DNA of 64,000 nucleotides, taken from Frigoribacterium sp. PhB24 (GTDB taxonomy: Bacteria; Actinomycetota; Actinomycetes; Actinomycetales; Microbacteriaceae). Shown piece after piece: positions 20,832-30,372 of this stretch (the first letter of the stretch is position 1; each line of letters starts with the position of its first letter). The DNA lies in contig NZ_RKIC01000009.1 in assembly GCF_003755185.1 (NCBI RefSeq), positions 310,001-374,000 on the forward strand. The letters run 5' to 3'. Made by a program: the position numbers and the translations under genes. A model generated the notes under the pieces. The model was not told where the DNA came from. It saw only the letters and a list, made by a program, of their open reading frames with translations, and searched no databases.

Positions 20832-22887
20832 GACCGGCCGCCTCCATCTGCCGCAGGTCTTTCTTCAGATCGGCGACCTCGTCGCGGAGCCGGCCGGCCA
20901 ACTCGAACTTGAGCTCGGCCGAGGCCTGCAGCATCTGCTCGTTGAGGTCGGCGATGATGGCTTCCAGACCGTTCGCCGCGCTGGCCGCCTTGCCTTCGCG
21001 GCGGAGGTTCGGCGTGGGGGCGCGCTTGCCGCCTTGCCGATCGGCGAGGAGACGAGCGGTGTCGGCGCCCTCTCGGGCCAGGACCTCGGTGATGTCGGCG
21101 ATCTTCTTCCGCAGCGGCTGGGGGTCGATTCCGCGCTCGAGGTTGTAGGCCACCTGCTTCTCACGACGCCGGTCGGTCTCTTCGAGAGCCTGTTTCATCG
21201 AGTCGGTCATGACATCGGCGTACATGTGCACCTGGCCCGACACGTTGCGGGCCGCACGACCGATGGTCTGGATGAGCGACGTCGACGAGCGGAGGAAGCC
21301 CTCTTTGTCGGCGTCGAGGATGGCGACGAGTGACACCTCGGGGAGGTCGAGGCCCTCACGGAGAAGGTTGATGCCGACGAGCACGTCGTAGACCCCCTGG
21401 CGCAGTTCGGTCAGCAGTTCGACCCGACGAAGCGTGTCGACGTCGGAGTGCAGGTACCGTACACGCACGCCGGCCTCGGTGAGGAAGTCGGTGAGTTCTT
21501 CGGCCATCTTCTTGGTCAGGGTGGTGACCAGGACGCGTTCGTCGATCTCGACCCGTGTGCGGATCTCTTCGAGCAGGTCGTCGATCTGACCCGCGGACGG
21601 CTTGACCACGATCTCGGGATCGATGAGCCCGGTGGGTCGGATGATCTGCTCGACCACGCTGTCGGTGATGCCCAACTCGTATTTGCCGGGTGTCGCCGAG
21701 AGGTAGACCTTCTGGCCGACCCGGTCGAGGAACTCCTCGAACTTCAGCGGTCTGTTGTCGAGGGCACTCGGCAGCCGGAAGCCGTGGTCGACGAGGGTGC
21801 GCTTGCGTGACGCGTCGCCCTCGTACATGGCACCGATCTGAGGCACGGTGACGTGCGATTCGTCGATCACCACGAGCAGGTCGTCGGGGAAGTAGTCGAG
21901 CAGGCAGTGTGGCGCCTCGCCGGGCGCTCGACCGTCGATGTGCGCCGAGTAGTTCTCGATGCCGTTGCAGAAGCCGATCTGTTCCATCATCTCGAGGTCG
22001 AAGGTCGTGCGCATGCGCAGACGCTGGGACTCGAGGAGCTTGCCCTGCTTGTCGAGCTCGTCGAGGCGGGTGGCGAGTTCGTCCTTGATGGTGCCGATCG
22101 CTCGATGCATGACGTCGGTGCCCGCGACGTAGTGCGACCCCGGGAAGACCGACACGGCGTCCATCGTCCGGACCACGTCGCCCGTGAGCGGGTGGAGGGC
22201 GTAGAGGGCCTCGATCTCGTCGCCGAACATCTCGATGCGGATGGCGAGCTCTTCGTACATGGGGATGATCTCGATGGTGTCGCCCCGTACGCGGAAGTTG
22301 CCGCGGGAGAAGTCGATGTCGTTGCGCTGGTACTGCATCGAGACGAAACGGCGGATCAGCGTCTCGCGGTCGATCCGCATGCCGACTTGGAGGGCGATCA
22401 TGGCCTCCATGTAGCCCTCGGGGGTGCCTAGACCGTAGATGCACGAGACCGTCGAGACGACGATGACGTCGCGGCGGCTCAGCAGGGAGTTCGTCGTCGA
22501 GTGCCGCAGGCGCTCGACCTCGGCGTTGACGGAGCTGTCCTTCTCGATGAAGGTGTCGGTCTGCGGGACGTAGGCCTCGGGCTGGTAGTAGTCGTAGTAC
22601 GACACGAAGTACTCGACGGCGTTGTTCGGGAAGAGTGACCGGAACTCGTTCGCCAACTGGGCCGCGAGCGTCTTGTTGTGGGCCAGGACGAGCGTGGGGC
22701 GCTGCACCTGTTCGACGAGCCAGGCCGTGGTCGCCGACTTGCCTGTTCCGGTGGCGCCCAGCAGGACGACGTCGGTCTCACCGGCGTTGATGCGCCCCGC
22801 CAGCTCGGCGATGGCGGCCGGCTGGTCGCCGCTGGGTTCGAACTCACTGATGACTTCGAACGGGCGGACGCTACGGGTCGGTTCCAT
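20821..22887 (-). CDS. uvrB: Excinuclease ABC subunit B
   Basis: DEAD-like helicase-fold protein that verifies damage and recruits UvrC. 688 residues. [11 protein letters not shown] near residue 17, Walker A GATGTGKS near 45, the [12 protein letters not shown] beta-hairpin, DESHVT motif II, the helicase motif VI region QTIGRAARN, and a C-terminal UVR coiled coil ([15 protein letters not shown]). I use the ATG at 22887, preceded by GGA, where similarity begins; a GTG 10 codons upstream is possible but overlaps coaE. SDR gene overlaps its end. Confidence 0.96.
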   Translation of the reverse strand: MEPTRSVRPFEVISEFEPSGDQPAAIAELAGRINAGETDVVLLGATGTGKSATTAWLVEQVQRPTLVLAHNKTLAAQLANEFRSLFPNNAVEYFVSYYDYYQPEAYVPQTDTFIEKDSSVNAEVERLRHSTTNSLLSRRDVIVVSTVSCIYGLGTPEGYMEAMIALQVGMRIDRETLIRRFVSMQYQRNDIDFSRGNFRVRGDTIEIIPMYEELAIRIEMFGDEIEALYALHPLTGDVVRTMDAVSVFPGSHYVAGTDVMHRAIGTIKDELATRLDELDKQGKLLESQRLRMRTTFDLEMMEQIGFCNGIENYSAHIDGRAPGEAPHCLLDYFPDDLLVVIDESHVTVPQIGAMYEGDASRKRTLVDHGFRLPSALDNRPLKFEEFLDRVGQKVYLSATPGKYELGITDSVVEQIIRPTGLIDPEIVVKPSAGQIDDLLEEIRTRVEIDERVLVTTLTKKMAEELTDFLTEAGVRVRYLHSDVDTLRRVELLTELRQGVYDVLVGINLLREGLDLPEVSLVAILDADKEGFLRSSTSLIQTIGRAARNVSGQVHMYADVMTDSMKQALEETDRRREKQVAYNLERGIDPQPLRKKIADITEVLAREGADTARLLADRQGGKRAPTPNLRREGKAASAANGLEAIIADLNEQMLQASAELKFELAGRLRDEVADLKKDLRQMEAAGHAR

Positions 22888-22897
22888 GGATTCCAGC

Positions 22898-23548
22898 TTA
22901 CGAGGGACCACCGACACTCGTATCCGGGGAGGCTGCCCGCTTCGCCGCTGACAGCGAACGCAGCCGGTCGTAGAGGTCGTCGGCCTGCTCCATCGTGTGC
23001 TCGAGTGAACCGGACGAGTCGACGACGACGTCCGCGACGGCGAGCCGCGTCCGGTCGTCCGCTTGCGCGTCCACCCGGCGCCGCGCCTCCTCGTCGCTCA
23101 TCCCCCGCAGTTCGACGAGTCGCCTCAGACGCACCTCGCGAGGGGCGTGCACGACGACCACCAGGTCGAAGCCGTCGGTGCCCCGTGCTTCGACGAGGAG
23201 CGGTACGTCGTAGACCACGACGCGTTCCGGGTCGTCAGCGACGGCGTCGGCCATGCGCCGGGCCGAGAGAGCGTGCACGGCCGGGTGAGTGATCCCCTCG
23301 AGATCGCGGCGGGCGGCAGGGTCGGCGAAGACGACGGCCCCCAGAGCGGCCCGGTCGAGGGAGCCGTCGGGTTGCAACACGACGGACCCGAAGCGGGCGA
23401 CCACGGCCTCGAGTCCTGCCGACCCGGGCTCGACCACCTCGCGGGCGAGGGCGTCGGCGTCGACGTGTGCGGCCCCTCGTTCCGCTAGTCGACGGGCCAC
23501 GACCGACTTGCCGGCCGCGATGCCACCGGTCAATCCACAGACGAACAC
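22898..23548 (-). CDS. coaE: Dephospho-CoA kinase
   Basis: Last step of coenzyme A synthesis: ATP-dependent phosphorylation of dephospho-CoA. 216 residues. Walker A GGIAAGKS (8-15), the [10 protein letters not shown] acceptor region (about 30-39), and the ITHPAVH motif near residue 85 match the family. GTG start. Ten nt before uvrB on the same strand and just downstream of rpsA, the order known from mycobacteria (rpsA-coaE-uvrB). Confidence 0.95.
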   Translation of the reverse strand: MFVCGLTGGIAAGKSVVARRLAERGAAHVDADALAREVVEPGSAGLEAVVARFGSVVLQPDGSLDRAALGAVVFADPAARRDLEGITHPAVHALSARRMADAVADDPERVVVYDVPLLVEARGTDGFDLVVVVHAPREVRLRRLVELRGMSDEEARRRVDAQADDRTRLAVADVVVDSSGSLEHTMEQADDLYDRLRSLSAAKRAASPDTSVGGPS

Positions 23549-23572
23549 GACGTCGAGACTACGCCGGGAACG

Positions 23573-23610
23573 CCGGAAGGCGGCTCCCCCGGGGAGGAAC
23601 CGCCTTCTGG
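23573..23610 (-). terminator. Hairpin after rpsA
   Basis: 11-bp stem including one G-T pair: core arms 23576-23583 (GAAGGCGG) and 23600-23607, extended by CCG/TGG outside; the 16-nt loop can itself pair CTCC with GGAG. It sits 17 nt past the rpsA stop, before coaE. No T-run, so termination may be partial. Confidence 0.6.
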
Positions 23611-23626
23611 TCGAGACCCGTGGGAC

Positions 23627-25075
23627 TCAGTTGTTGTTCGACAGCTTCTCGCGCAGAGCCGCCAGCGACTCGTCGTCGGCGAGGGTGCCGGCACCCGAAG
23701 CGGACTCGGCCGAGAACGACGAACCCGTGGGAGCGTCGAACGTCGTCTCTTCGACGAGCGAGGCAGCGACCTGCTTCTTGTGGGCTTCCCAGCGCGCCTG
23801 GGCCGCAGCGTAGTCCTGCTCCCACTTCTCGCGCTGCGAGTCGAAGCCCTCGCGCCACTCGTTCGTCTCGGGGTCGAAGCCCTCGGGGTACTTGTAGTTG
23901 CCCTGGTCGTCGTACTCGGTGAGCATGCCGTAGAGCGCCGGGTCGAACTCGGTGCCCTCGGGGTCGACGCCCTCGTTGGCCTGCTTGAGGCTCAGCGAGA
24001 TGCGACGGCGGTCGAGGTCGATGTCGATGACCTTGACGAACACCTCGTCGCCGACGGCGACGACCTGCTCGGCCAACTCGACGTGCTTCGCCGACAGCTC
24101 GGAGATGTGCACGAGGCCCTCGATGCCGTCGGCCACGCGGACGAACGCACCGAAGGGGACGAGCTTCGTGACCTTGCCCGGAGCGACCTGGCCGATCGCG
24201 TGCGTACGTGCGAACACCTGCCACGGGTCTTCCTGGGTGGCCTTGAGCGAGAGCGACACGCGCTCACGGTCGAGGTCGACCTCGAGGATCTCGACGGTGA
24301 CCTCTTGGCCCACCTCGACGACCTCGCTGGCGTGCTCGATGTGCTTCCAGCTGAGCTCGCTGACGTGCACGAGACCGTCCACGCCGCCGAGGTCGACGAA
24401 CGCACCGAAGTTGACGATCGAGGAGACGACGCCCTTGCGGACCTGGCCCTTGTGGAGGTTGTTCAGGAATGTGGTGCGGCTCTCGGACTGCGTCTGCTCG
24501 AGCAGCGCACGGCGTGACAGGACCACGTTGTTGCGGTTCTTGTCGAGCTCGAGGATCTTGGCCTCGATCTCTTGGCCCAGGTAGGGCGTGAGGTCGCGGA
24601 CGCGGCGCAGTTCGATGAGCGAGGCGGGGAGGAAGCCTCGGAGGCCGATGTCGACGATGAGGCCACCCTTGACGACCTCGATGACCGTACCGGTGACGAC
24701 GCCGTCGGCGTCCTTGATCTTCTCCACGTCGCCCCAGGCACGCTCGTACTGAGCGCGCTTCTTGGACAGGATCAGGCGGCCTTCTTTGTCTTCCTTCTGG
24801 AGGACGAGGGCTTCGACCGTGTCGCCGACCTCGACGACCTCGGTGGGGTCGACGTCGTGTTTGATCGAGAGTTCACGCGAGGGGATGACACCCTCGGTCT
24901 TGTAGCCGACGTCGAGGAGAACCTCGTCGCGGTCGATCTTCACGACGGTGCCTTCGATGAGGTCGCCGTCGTTGAAGAACTTCAGGGTCTTCTCGACCGC
25001 GGCCAGGAAGTCATCAGCGGATCCGATGTCGTTGATGGCGACCTGCTTGGGTGCCTTGGTCGTTACGGTTGTCAT
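23627..25075 (-). CDS. rpsA: 30S ribosomal protein S1
   Basis: RNA-binding ribosomal protein that brings mRNA to the 30S subunit. 482 residues with four S1 OB-fold repeats, starting near residues 36, 121, 208 and 293; signatures include GTVVKIDRDEVLLDVGYKTEG in the first and GAFVDLGGVDGLVHVSELSW in the third. The first two repeats are less conserved, as usual in Gram-positives. Acidic, low-complexity tail ending SNNN. It has its own predicted promoter and ends at a hairpin before coaE. Confidence 0.96.
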   Translation of the reverse strand: MTTVTTKAPKQVAINDIGSADDFLAAVEKTLKFFNDGDLIEGTVVKIDRDEVLLDVGYKTEGVIPSRELSIKHDVDPTEVVEVGDTVEALVLQKEDKEGRLILSKKRAQYERAWGDVEKIKDADGVVTGTVIEVVKGGLIVDIGLRGFLPASLIELRRVRDLTPYLGQEIEAKILELDKNRNNVVLSRRALLEQTQSESRTTFLNNLHKGQVRKGVVSSIVNFGAFVDLGGVDGLVHVSELSWKHIEHASEVVEVGQEVTVEILEVDLDRERVSLSLKATQEDPWQVFARTHAIGQVAPGKVTKLVPFGAFVRVADGIEGLVHISELSAKHVELAEQVVAVGDEVFVKVIDIDLDRRRISLSLKQANEGVDPEGTEFDPALYGMLTEYDDQGNYKYPEGFDPETNEWREGFDSQREKWEQDYAAAQARWEAHKKQVAASLVEETTFDAPTGSSFSAESASGAGTLADDESLAALREKLSNNN

Positions 25076-25189
25076 GTAGTTAGTGCTCCAGTACGGGCAT
25101 GAATCGGGCCGTGCTCGTCCCTCGAACGGTGTTCGGGAGGATGTGTCGAACGCGGCGTGCGGAAAGATCGACGCAGATAGCGCTCGATC

Positions 25190-25219
25190 ATCTTAGCGCG
25201 GTGCCGCAGGTGCGGGCAA
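25190..25219 (-). promoter_or_regulatory. Predicted rpsA promoter
   Basis: On the minus strand TTGCCC (25214-25219) and TAAGAT (25190-25195) are separated by 18 bp, each matching the housekeeping consensus at 4 of 6 positions. Leader to the rpsA ATG is about 108 nt and contains a small palindrome at 25123-25135 (CGAAC, 3 nt, GTTCG). It lies between the DUF885 stop and rpsA. Confidence 0.6.
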
Positions 25220-25243
25220 CGGCGTGTCGAGAGCCGGGACTGC

Positions 25244-26935
25244 TCACGCCAGGAGGGCCCGCCGGAGCGTGTCGAGCCCGACCCCGCCCAACCGCAGGGC
25301 GTCCCGGTGGAAGGCCTTCACGTCGAACGCGTCGCCGTCCCGCCGGGCACGTTCGGCGCGGAGGTCCTCCCAGATGCGCTGACCGACCTTGTACGACGGT
25401 GCCTGCCCCGGCCAGCCGAGGTACCTGTCGACCTCGAAGCGCACGAACCCGGTGTCCATGTTGACGTTGTCCGACATGAAGGTGAAGGCGTTCGTCGCGT
25501 CCCAGGTGCCCCCGCCGGCCGGGAAGGGCTTGCCGAGGTGGACGCCGATGTCGAGCACGACGCGCGCCGCGCGCATGCGCTGACCGTCGAGCATGCCCAA
25601 CCGGTCGCCCGGGTCGCCGAGCCAGCCGAGCTCGTCCATCAGCCGCTCCGCGTAGAGCGCCCACCCTTCGGCGTGCCCCGAAGTCCCCGCCAACTGTCGA
25701 CGCCAGGTGTTCAGCGTGGCCCGGTCGTAGACGGCCTGGCCGAGTTGCAGATGGTGGCCCGGGACGCCCTCGTGGAAGACCGTGGTCGTCTCACGCCAGG
25801 TGCCGAAGCGGGTGACGCCCTCGGGCACCGACCACCACATGCGGCCGGGTCGCGAGAAGTCGTCACTGGGGCTCGTGTAGTAGATGCCGCCGTCCTTCGT
25901 CGGCGCGATGCGGCACTCGAGCCGACGAACCGGCTCGGGGATGTCGAACTGCTCCCGTCCCAGCTCGGCGACGGCCCGGTCGCTGAGCCCCTGCATCCAG
26001 GCGCGGAGCGCGTCGGTGCCGTCGAGTTGGCGTGCGGGGTCTGCATCGAGCAACTCGATGGCCCGCGAGACCGACGCCCCGGGTTCGATCTGCCGGGCGA
26101 CCGCCTCTTGTTCGCTCGTCATCCGGGCCAGCTCGTCGATCCCCCACTCGTAGGTCTCGTCGAGGTCGACCGTCGCTCCGAGGAACCGCCGCGAGTGCAG
26201 GGCGTACGCGTCACGCCCGACGGCGTCGACGGCGTTGGCTACGGGGAGCAGCTCGTCGAGCAGGAACCGCCGCAGGTCGACGTAGGCCTGAGCGGCCGAC
26301 GAAGCGCCCGAGGTGAGGTCGCGAGCCAGCGCCGTGCCGGGTTCGCTGCCGTCGCCGAGCCGGGCACCGTCCACGAACTCGGCGAAGAACCCGTCGTCGG
26401 CACCGATGCGAGCGCATTGTTCGGCCACCTTCTCGACCTGGCGCCGGGCGGGGGTCACTCCCCCGGCGATGCCGGAACGCAACGTCTCCACGTACTGGTC
26501 GACGGCGGTCCGTACCCGGCCGAGGCGGGACGCGACGTCGACCCAGTCGCCTTCCGACCCGGTCGGCATCAGGTCGAACACCTCGCGGATGCCCTGCGCG
26601 GGCGACGCGATGACGTTGAGGTCGCGCAGTTCGAGTCTCTGCTCGGCGTACTCGAGGTCGAGTTCGAGCTCGCTCGTCAGGTCGTCCCGGGTGACGCGGT
26701 CGACGTCGTCGACGGGGGTGGTGCTCCGCAGTTCGGCCAGCGTGGCCCGGACCGCCTCGACGCGGCGGGCGTGACCGTCGGGCGAGTAGTCGCCGTACTC
26801 ACCGGTCCGGCCCTCACGGCCGATCCAGGTCGCGGTGGTGGGGTCGAGCTCGCAGAGGGTGTCCACCCACCGCTCGGCGACCCCGTCGACGGGGGTCGGT
26901 GTGCGAGGGGTCGGCGTCGTCGCGGGATCGGTCAT
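25244..26935 (-). CDS. DUF885 family protein, putative zinc metallopeptidase
   Basis: 563-residue soluble protein of the DUF885 family. HEGVPGHH at 388-395 is an expanded HExxH-like metal-binding motif, and HAEGWALYAE at 421-430 supplies the downstream Glu ligand usual in this family, so peptidase activity is plausible but untested. Substrate unknown. No signal peptide or membrane segment. The ATG at 26935 begins the similarity; the open frame upstream is low-complexity and runs into the ptsH terminator. It sits alone between rpsA and the PTS operon, same strand. Confidence 0.85.
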   Translation of the reverse strand: MTDPATTPTPRTPTPVDGVAERWVDTLCELDPTTATWIGREGRTGEYGDYSPDGHARRVEAVRATLAELRSTTPVDDVDRVTRDDLTSELELDLEYAEQRLELRDLNVIASPAQGIREVFDLMPTGSEGDWVDVASRLGRVRTAVDQYVETLRSGIAGGVTPARRQVEKVAEQCARIGADDGFFAEFVDGARLGDGSEPGTALARDLTSGASSAAQAYVDLRRFLLDELLPVANAVDAVGRDAYALHSRRFLGATVDLDETYEWGIDELARMTSEQEAVARQIEPGASVSRAIELLDADPARQLDGTDALRAWMQGLSDRAVAELGREQFDIPEPVRRLECRIAPTKDGGIYYTSPSDDFSRPGRMWWSVPEGVTRFGTWRETTTVFHEGVPGHHLQLGQAVYDRATLNTWRRQLAGTSGHAEGWALYAERLMDELGWLGDPGDRLGMLDGQRMRAARVVLDIGVHLGKPFPAGGGTWDATNAFTFMSDNVNMDTGFVRFEVDRYLGWPGQAPSYKVGQRIWEDLRAERARRDGDAFDVKAFHRDALRLGGVGLDTLRRALLA

Positions 26936-27008
26936 GCCGACGAGCCTAGTGACGCAGGAGGCGCGGGGCGGTGGGTCCCGCACCGCGCCTCCTCGGGGCC
27001 CCGACGAC

Positions 27009-27050
27009 GAACGGGGCGCCCACCGACTCTCGTCGGCGGGCGCCCCGTTC
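27009..27050 (-). terminator. Terminator of the PTS operon
   Basis: 13-bp perfect arms (27009-27021 and 27038-27050, GAACGGGGCGCCC), continued after one mismatch by CCGAC/GTCGG and a TCTC loop. It lies 12 nt past the ptsH stop. It is the strongest hairpin in this part of the window. Confidence 0.82.
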
Positions 27051-27062
27051 TCTGGCTGGTGT

Positions 27063-27332
27063 CTAGTCCTTGTCGAGGTCGGTCGCGAGGAGCGCGACGA
27101 GCTCGTCGAGAGCGGCTTCGGCGTTGTCGCCCTCGGTCGCGACGACGACCTCTTCACCGTGGCCGATGCCCAGCGAGAGCACGCCGAGGATGCTGGCGGC
27201 GTTGACGCTCTTGCCGGCCGCGGAGGTCAGCGTGACCTTGGCGCCGGTCTTGCCGGCGGCCTGGCTGAACAACGAGGCGGGACGGGCGTGCAGCCCGACG
27301 CTCGAGGCGATGGTGACGGAACGTTCTGGCAT
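27063..27332 (-). CDS. ptsH: Phosphocarrier protein HPr
   Basis: Cytoplasmic PTS carrier that passes phosphate from enzyme I to EIIA. 89 residues. H15 in GLHARPAS is the phosphorylation site; S47 in VNAASILG corresponds to the regulatory Ser46 of Firmicutes, though actinobacteria usually lack the HPr kinase. Good ribosome site (GAGGAGAAG). Last gene of the PTS operon, 26 nt after EIIA. Enzyme I (ptsI) is not in the window. It may serve as the general HPr of the cell or be dedicated to this operon. Confidence 0.95.
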   Translation of the reverse strand: MPERSVTIASSVGLHARPASLFSQAAGKTGAKVTLTSAAGKSVNAASILGVLSLGIGHGEEVVVATEGDNAEAALDELVALLATDLDKD

Positions 27333-27358
27333 GTCTTCTCCTCAGAAGGGGGTGGGGG

Positions 27359-27823
27359 TCAGTCGTCGTCGTCGGTCGACGCGAGCAACTCGTAGACCTC
27401 GGCGGTCGTGGTCGATCCGCGCAACGCCGCGGCCTTGTCGGGGTCCATCAGGATGCTGGCGAGCTGGCTGAGGATGGCGATGTGGCCGTTGCCCTTGGCG
27501 GCGATGCCGACCGTCACCGAGACCTCGTTGCCGTCCCAGTCGACCGGGGTCGGGAACCGCAGCACGACGAGGGCATCCTCTTTGACCGAGTCCTTGCCGG
27601 CGAGGGTGCCGTGCGGAATCGCCACACCCTCGCCGACATAGGTGGACACCGAGTTCTCACGCTCGAACATCGCGTCGACGTAGGTCTCGTCGATCGCGCC
27701 CGCGTCGATGAGCGCCTGGCCCGTCTTGCGGATGGCCTCGTCACGCGAGGCGGCGATCTCGTCGAGTCGGATGGACGACTCGGCGAGGAGCGCCGAGAGC
27801 TCGGGTGCCTGCTGGTCGGTCAT
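27359..27823 (-). CDS. PTS mannitol/fructose-type EIIA
   Basis: 154-residue EIIA domain of the mannitol-fructose (PTS_EIIA_2) class, a phosphoryl carrier between HPr and EIIB. Active-site H71 lies in VAIPHGTLAG. In E. coli MtlA this domain is the C-terminal part of one protein; here it is free-standing. The ATG at 27823 follows the EIIB stop by 2 nt; the longer reading frame runs through EIIB in another frame and is rejected. The C-terminus ends in four Asp. A gene symbol such as mtlF would be reasonable. Confidence 0.92.
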   Translation of the reverse strand: MTDQQAPELSALLAESSIRLDEIAASRDEAIRKTGQALIDAGAIDETYVDAMFERENSVSTYVGEGVAIPHGTLAGKDSVKEDALVVLRFPTPVDWDGNEVSVTVGIAAKGNGHIAILSQLASILMDPDKAAALRGSTTTAEVYELLASTDDDD

Positions 27824-27825
27824 CG

Positions 27826-28134
27826 TCAGACCTCGACCGTCGAGCCGTCCTGGATCGCCTTGACGACCTTGGCGACGTTGGGGTCTCCCATGAACAACTG
27901 GAACGGCACGACGGGCACGTTCGGCACGACGCCGCGAGCGCGCTCGGCCAGGTTGTTCTGGGTGACGACGACGTCGGCGTCCGACGGGATCGACGCGACG
28001 GGCGAGTGCTCGACGGTGACACCGCTCTTCTTCAGCTGCTTCTTGAGCGTGGACGCCAGCATGACGCTGCTGCCCATGCCCGCGTCGCACGCGACGATGA
28101 GTTTCTTGATGCTGGAACCGTCGAGGGTTGCCAT
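27826..28134 (-). CDS. PTS mannitol-type EIIB
   Basis: 102-residue cytoplasmic EIIB. C16 in VACDAGMGSSVM is the phosphocysteine with its P-loop, in the form typical of mannitol EIIB. The start is the ATG at 28134, preceded by AAGGAG; the track upstream is a Pro-rich artefact covering the EIIC-EIIB gap. It would receive phosphate from the adjacent EIIA and pass it to sugar bound by the EIIC encoded just upstream. Split-off form of the central domain of MtlA. Confidence 0.92.
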   Translation of the reverse strand: MATLDGSSIKKLIVACDAGMGSSVMLASTLKKQLKKSGVTVEHSPVASIPSDADVVVTQNNLAERARGVVPNVPVVPFQLFMGDPNVAKVVKAIQDGSTVEV

Positions 28135-28180
28135 GACCTTCTCCTTGTGTGGTGGTGGTGCTGCCTGGTGGTGCAGTGGG

Positions 28181-29377
28181 CTAGGCGGTGGGTGCCGCAG
28201 TGCCCTTGCTGGTGGCCTTGTTGGACGCGGTGGCGGCCTGGGCGTCGGCGAGAGCCTGCTCCTGCGCGGCGGAGTCCTCGGCACGGGCCTCGCGGTTCTC
28301 CTTGCGACCGAAGCCCATCAGGAGGGACGAGACGACGAACGAGACGGCCGCCGACAGCAGGATACCCAGGTAGATCGGGAGAAGGTCCCCACGGGCTGCG
28401 ACGAGCGTGTAGGCGATGATGCTGCCGGGCGAGGCGGGGCCGACGAGGCCGACGTTGAACAGCGCGAAGGTCGCGATGCCGGTCGCGCCACCGAGGATTG
28501 CGGCGACGAGCAGGATCGGCTTCATGAGCACGTACGGGAAGTAGATCTCGTGGATGCCACCGAAGAAGTGCACGATGATCGCGGCGGGAGCCGAGGGGCG
28601 GATCGCGCGCGGACCGAAGAACAGGAACGCGAGCAGGATGCCGAGGCCGGGGCCGGGGTTCGACTCGAGCATGAAGAGGATCGACTTGCCGGTCTCCTGC
28701 ACCTGGGTGCCGCCGAGCGGGGTCAGGATGCCCTGGTTGATAGCGTTGTTGAGGAAGAGCACCTTGGCCGGCTCGATGATGATCGAGGCGAGGGGAAGCA
28801 GACCGCGGTCGACGAGGAAGCCGACGGCGCCGCCGAAGACGTTCGTGATGGCGGTGGTGACGGGGGCCAGCCCGAAGAACGACAGGACCGCCATGGCCCC
28901 ACCGATGATGCCGAGCGAGAAGTTGTTGACGAGCATCTCGAAGCCGGACTTGATGCGTCCGTCGACCAGACGGTCGAACTGCTTCAGGACCCAGGCGGAG
29001 AGGGGGCCGACGATCATCGCGCCGAGGAACTGCGGCACGTCGGTGGCGACGATGACGCCCATGACGGCCACGGCACCGATGACGGCACCGCGCTGGCCGT
29101 GCACCATGCGACCACCGGTGTAGGCGATCAGGATCGGCAGCAGGTAGGTGATGATCGGGCCGACGAGGCCGGGCCACGGGGTGCCGTCGGACATCTCGCC
29201 GAAGCCGCCGAGCTGCGGCACCGGCGTCCAGCCGGTCTGGATGAAGAGGGCCGTGATGAGGCCCCAGGCGATGAAGGCGCCGATGTTCGGCATGATCATG
29301 CCGGCCAGGAAGCCGCCGAAGCGCTGGACGCGCGCTCGGGCTCCCGTACCGGTGACGGTGGGCGTGAATTCGGACAT
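28181..29377 (-). CDS. mtlA: PTS mannitol-type EIIC permease
   Basis: 398-residue integral membrane transporter subunit. Multiple hydrophobic segments from about residue 20 to 365. Two motifs closely match E. coli MtlA: the loop around VLFLNNAINQGILTPLG and the GGIHEIYFPYV substrate region, pointing to mannitol (a hexitol) rather than fructose or glucitol. The C-terminal 45 residues are a charged, Ala-rich tail where the IIB domain would be joined in fused forms. Good AAGGAG site before the ATG. No mtlD (mannitol-1-phosphate dehydrogenase) is nearby, so substrate remains an inference. Confidence 0.9.
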   Translation of the reverse strand: MSEFTPTVTGTGARARVQRFGGFLAGMIMPNIGAFIAWGLITALFIQTGWTPVPQLGGFGEMSDGTPWPGLVGPIITYLLPILIAYTGGRMVHGQRGAVIGAVAVMGVIVATDVPQFLGAMIVGPLSAWVLKQFDRLVDGRIKSGFEMLVNNFSLGIIGGAMAVLSFFGLAPVTTAITNVFGGAVGFLVDRGLLPLASIIIEPAKVLFLNNAINQGILTPLGGTQVQETGKSILFMLESNPGPGLGILLAFLFFGPRAIRPSAPAAIIVHFFGGIHEIYFPYVLMKPILLVAAILGGATGIATFALFNVGLVGPASPGSIIAYTLVAARGDLLPIYLGILLSAAVSFVVSSLLMGFGRKENREARAEDSAAQEQALADAQAATASNKATSKGTAAPTA

Positions 29378-29489
29378 GGTGTCGAGTTCTCCTTGTTCTC
29401 TCAGCGACGAGAGGAGTGGGGGGTGAGGGAGGTGGTGCGAGGTGCTGTGGTGCGTCGGGGTGGTACGAGGGTGGCCGAGCGGAGTCGCG

Positions 29490-30251
29490 TCATGCGATCA
29501 CGACCCGCGGTCCGGCCTGTTCGACGTCGTCGGCCAGTTCGGCGTCCACGCCGGAGTCGGTGATGACGGTGTCGACGTCTGTGAGGGGCGCGACCTTGGC
29601 GAAGTCCTCGCGACCGAACTTGGTGTGGTCGGCGAGGACGACCGTGCGTCGCGAGGCGCCGATGAGCGCGCGCTTGACCCGCGCCTCCGCGAGATCAGGG
29701 GTGCTGATGCCGCGTTCGACCGACACGCCGTTCGTGCCGATGAACGCCACGTCGGCGAAGACGTCGGCGATCTGGGCTCGCGTCCAGTCCCCCACGGCAG
29801 AGTACGTGCGGGTGCGAATGAGACCCCCGAGCAGGTGCAGTGTGACGTTCGGACGGCTGATCAGGATGGTGGCGACGGCGAGGGAGTGCGTCACCACGGT
29901 CAGCTCGCGGTCGAGGGGGAGCAGTTCGGCGAGGCGGATGGTCGAGGTGCCGGCGTCGACGATGATCGAGCCGCCGTCGGGCAGTTCGTCGAGCGCTGCC
30001 CGGGCGATGCGCTCCTTCTCGGAGGCGGCCGTGCCCTCGCGGTCGACCACGGGAGGCTCGATGCCGAGCCGCTCGACGGCGATGGCACCCCCGTGCACGC
30101 GGCGCAGGACTCCTCGGCGCTCGAGGGCCGTCAGGTCGCGGCGCACGGTCTCGGGCGCGACGGAGAGCTCTCGTGCGAGACCGGCGACCTCGACCCGGCC
30201 CCGGGACAGGGCCGTGTCGAGGATCTGCTGGTGACGCTCCGGTGCGTACAT
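29490..30251 (-). CDS. DeoR/GlpR-family transcriptional regulator
   Basis: 253 residues. N-terminal winged helix-turn-helix (about 6-60, with RHQQILD and VAPETVRRDLTALE recognition region), then a C-terminal sugar-phosphate sensor domain of the ISOCOT type including VDAGTST and VVLADHTKFG. Usually a repressor relieved by a phosphorylated sugar. It is the first gene of the PTS cluster, 112 nt before EIIC on the same strand, so it probably regulates itself and the operon. The promoter upstream carries two copies of an 11-bp repeat that could be its operator. Confidence 0.92.
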   Translation of the reverse strand: MYAPERHQQILDTALSRGRVEVAGLARELSVAPETVRRDLTALERRGVLRRVHGGAIAVERLGIEPPVVDREGTAASEKERIARAALDELPDGGSIIVDAGTSTIRLAELLPLDRELTVVTHSLAVATILISRPNVTLHLLGGLIRTRTYSAVGDWTRAQIADVFADVAFIGTNGVSVERGISTPDLAEARVKRALIGASRRTVVLADHTKFGREDFAKVAPLTDVDTVITDSGVDAELADDVEQAGPRVVIA

Positions 30252-30342
30252 GGGAGACCTCGTCGTCGGACTGCTCGGTCGCCTCGGGGCTGACCGGTGG
30301 TGCGGAAGTGCGGAAGGAGTTCAACTGCTGTTGATCTGCGCT

Positions 30343-30372
30343 TATATAAGTCCGTTTGTGTGGCTCGGTCAA
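30343..30372 (-). promoter_or_regulatory. Predicted promoter of deoR-PTS operon
   Basis: Minus strand TTGACC (30367-30372) and TATATA (30343-30348) with an 18-bp spacer; shifting the -10 by one base to TTATAT gives 17 bp. Both hexamers are good matches, making this the clearest housekeeping promoter in the window. A repeat copy lies inside the spacer. Confidence 0.72.

Noticed and set aside
25123-25135. LexA (SOS) box-like palindrome CGAAC-GGT-GTTCG in the rpsA leader
   Set aside because: The actinobacterial LexA site needs a 4-nt centre between GAAC and GTTC; here it is 3 nt, and the site lies in a ribosomal protein leader.
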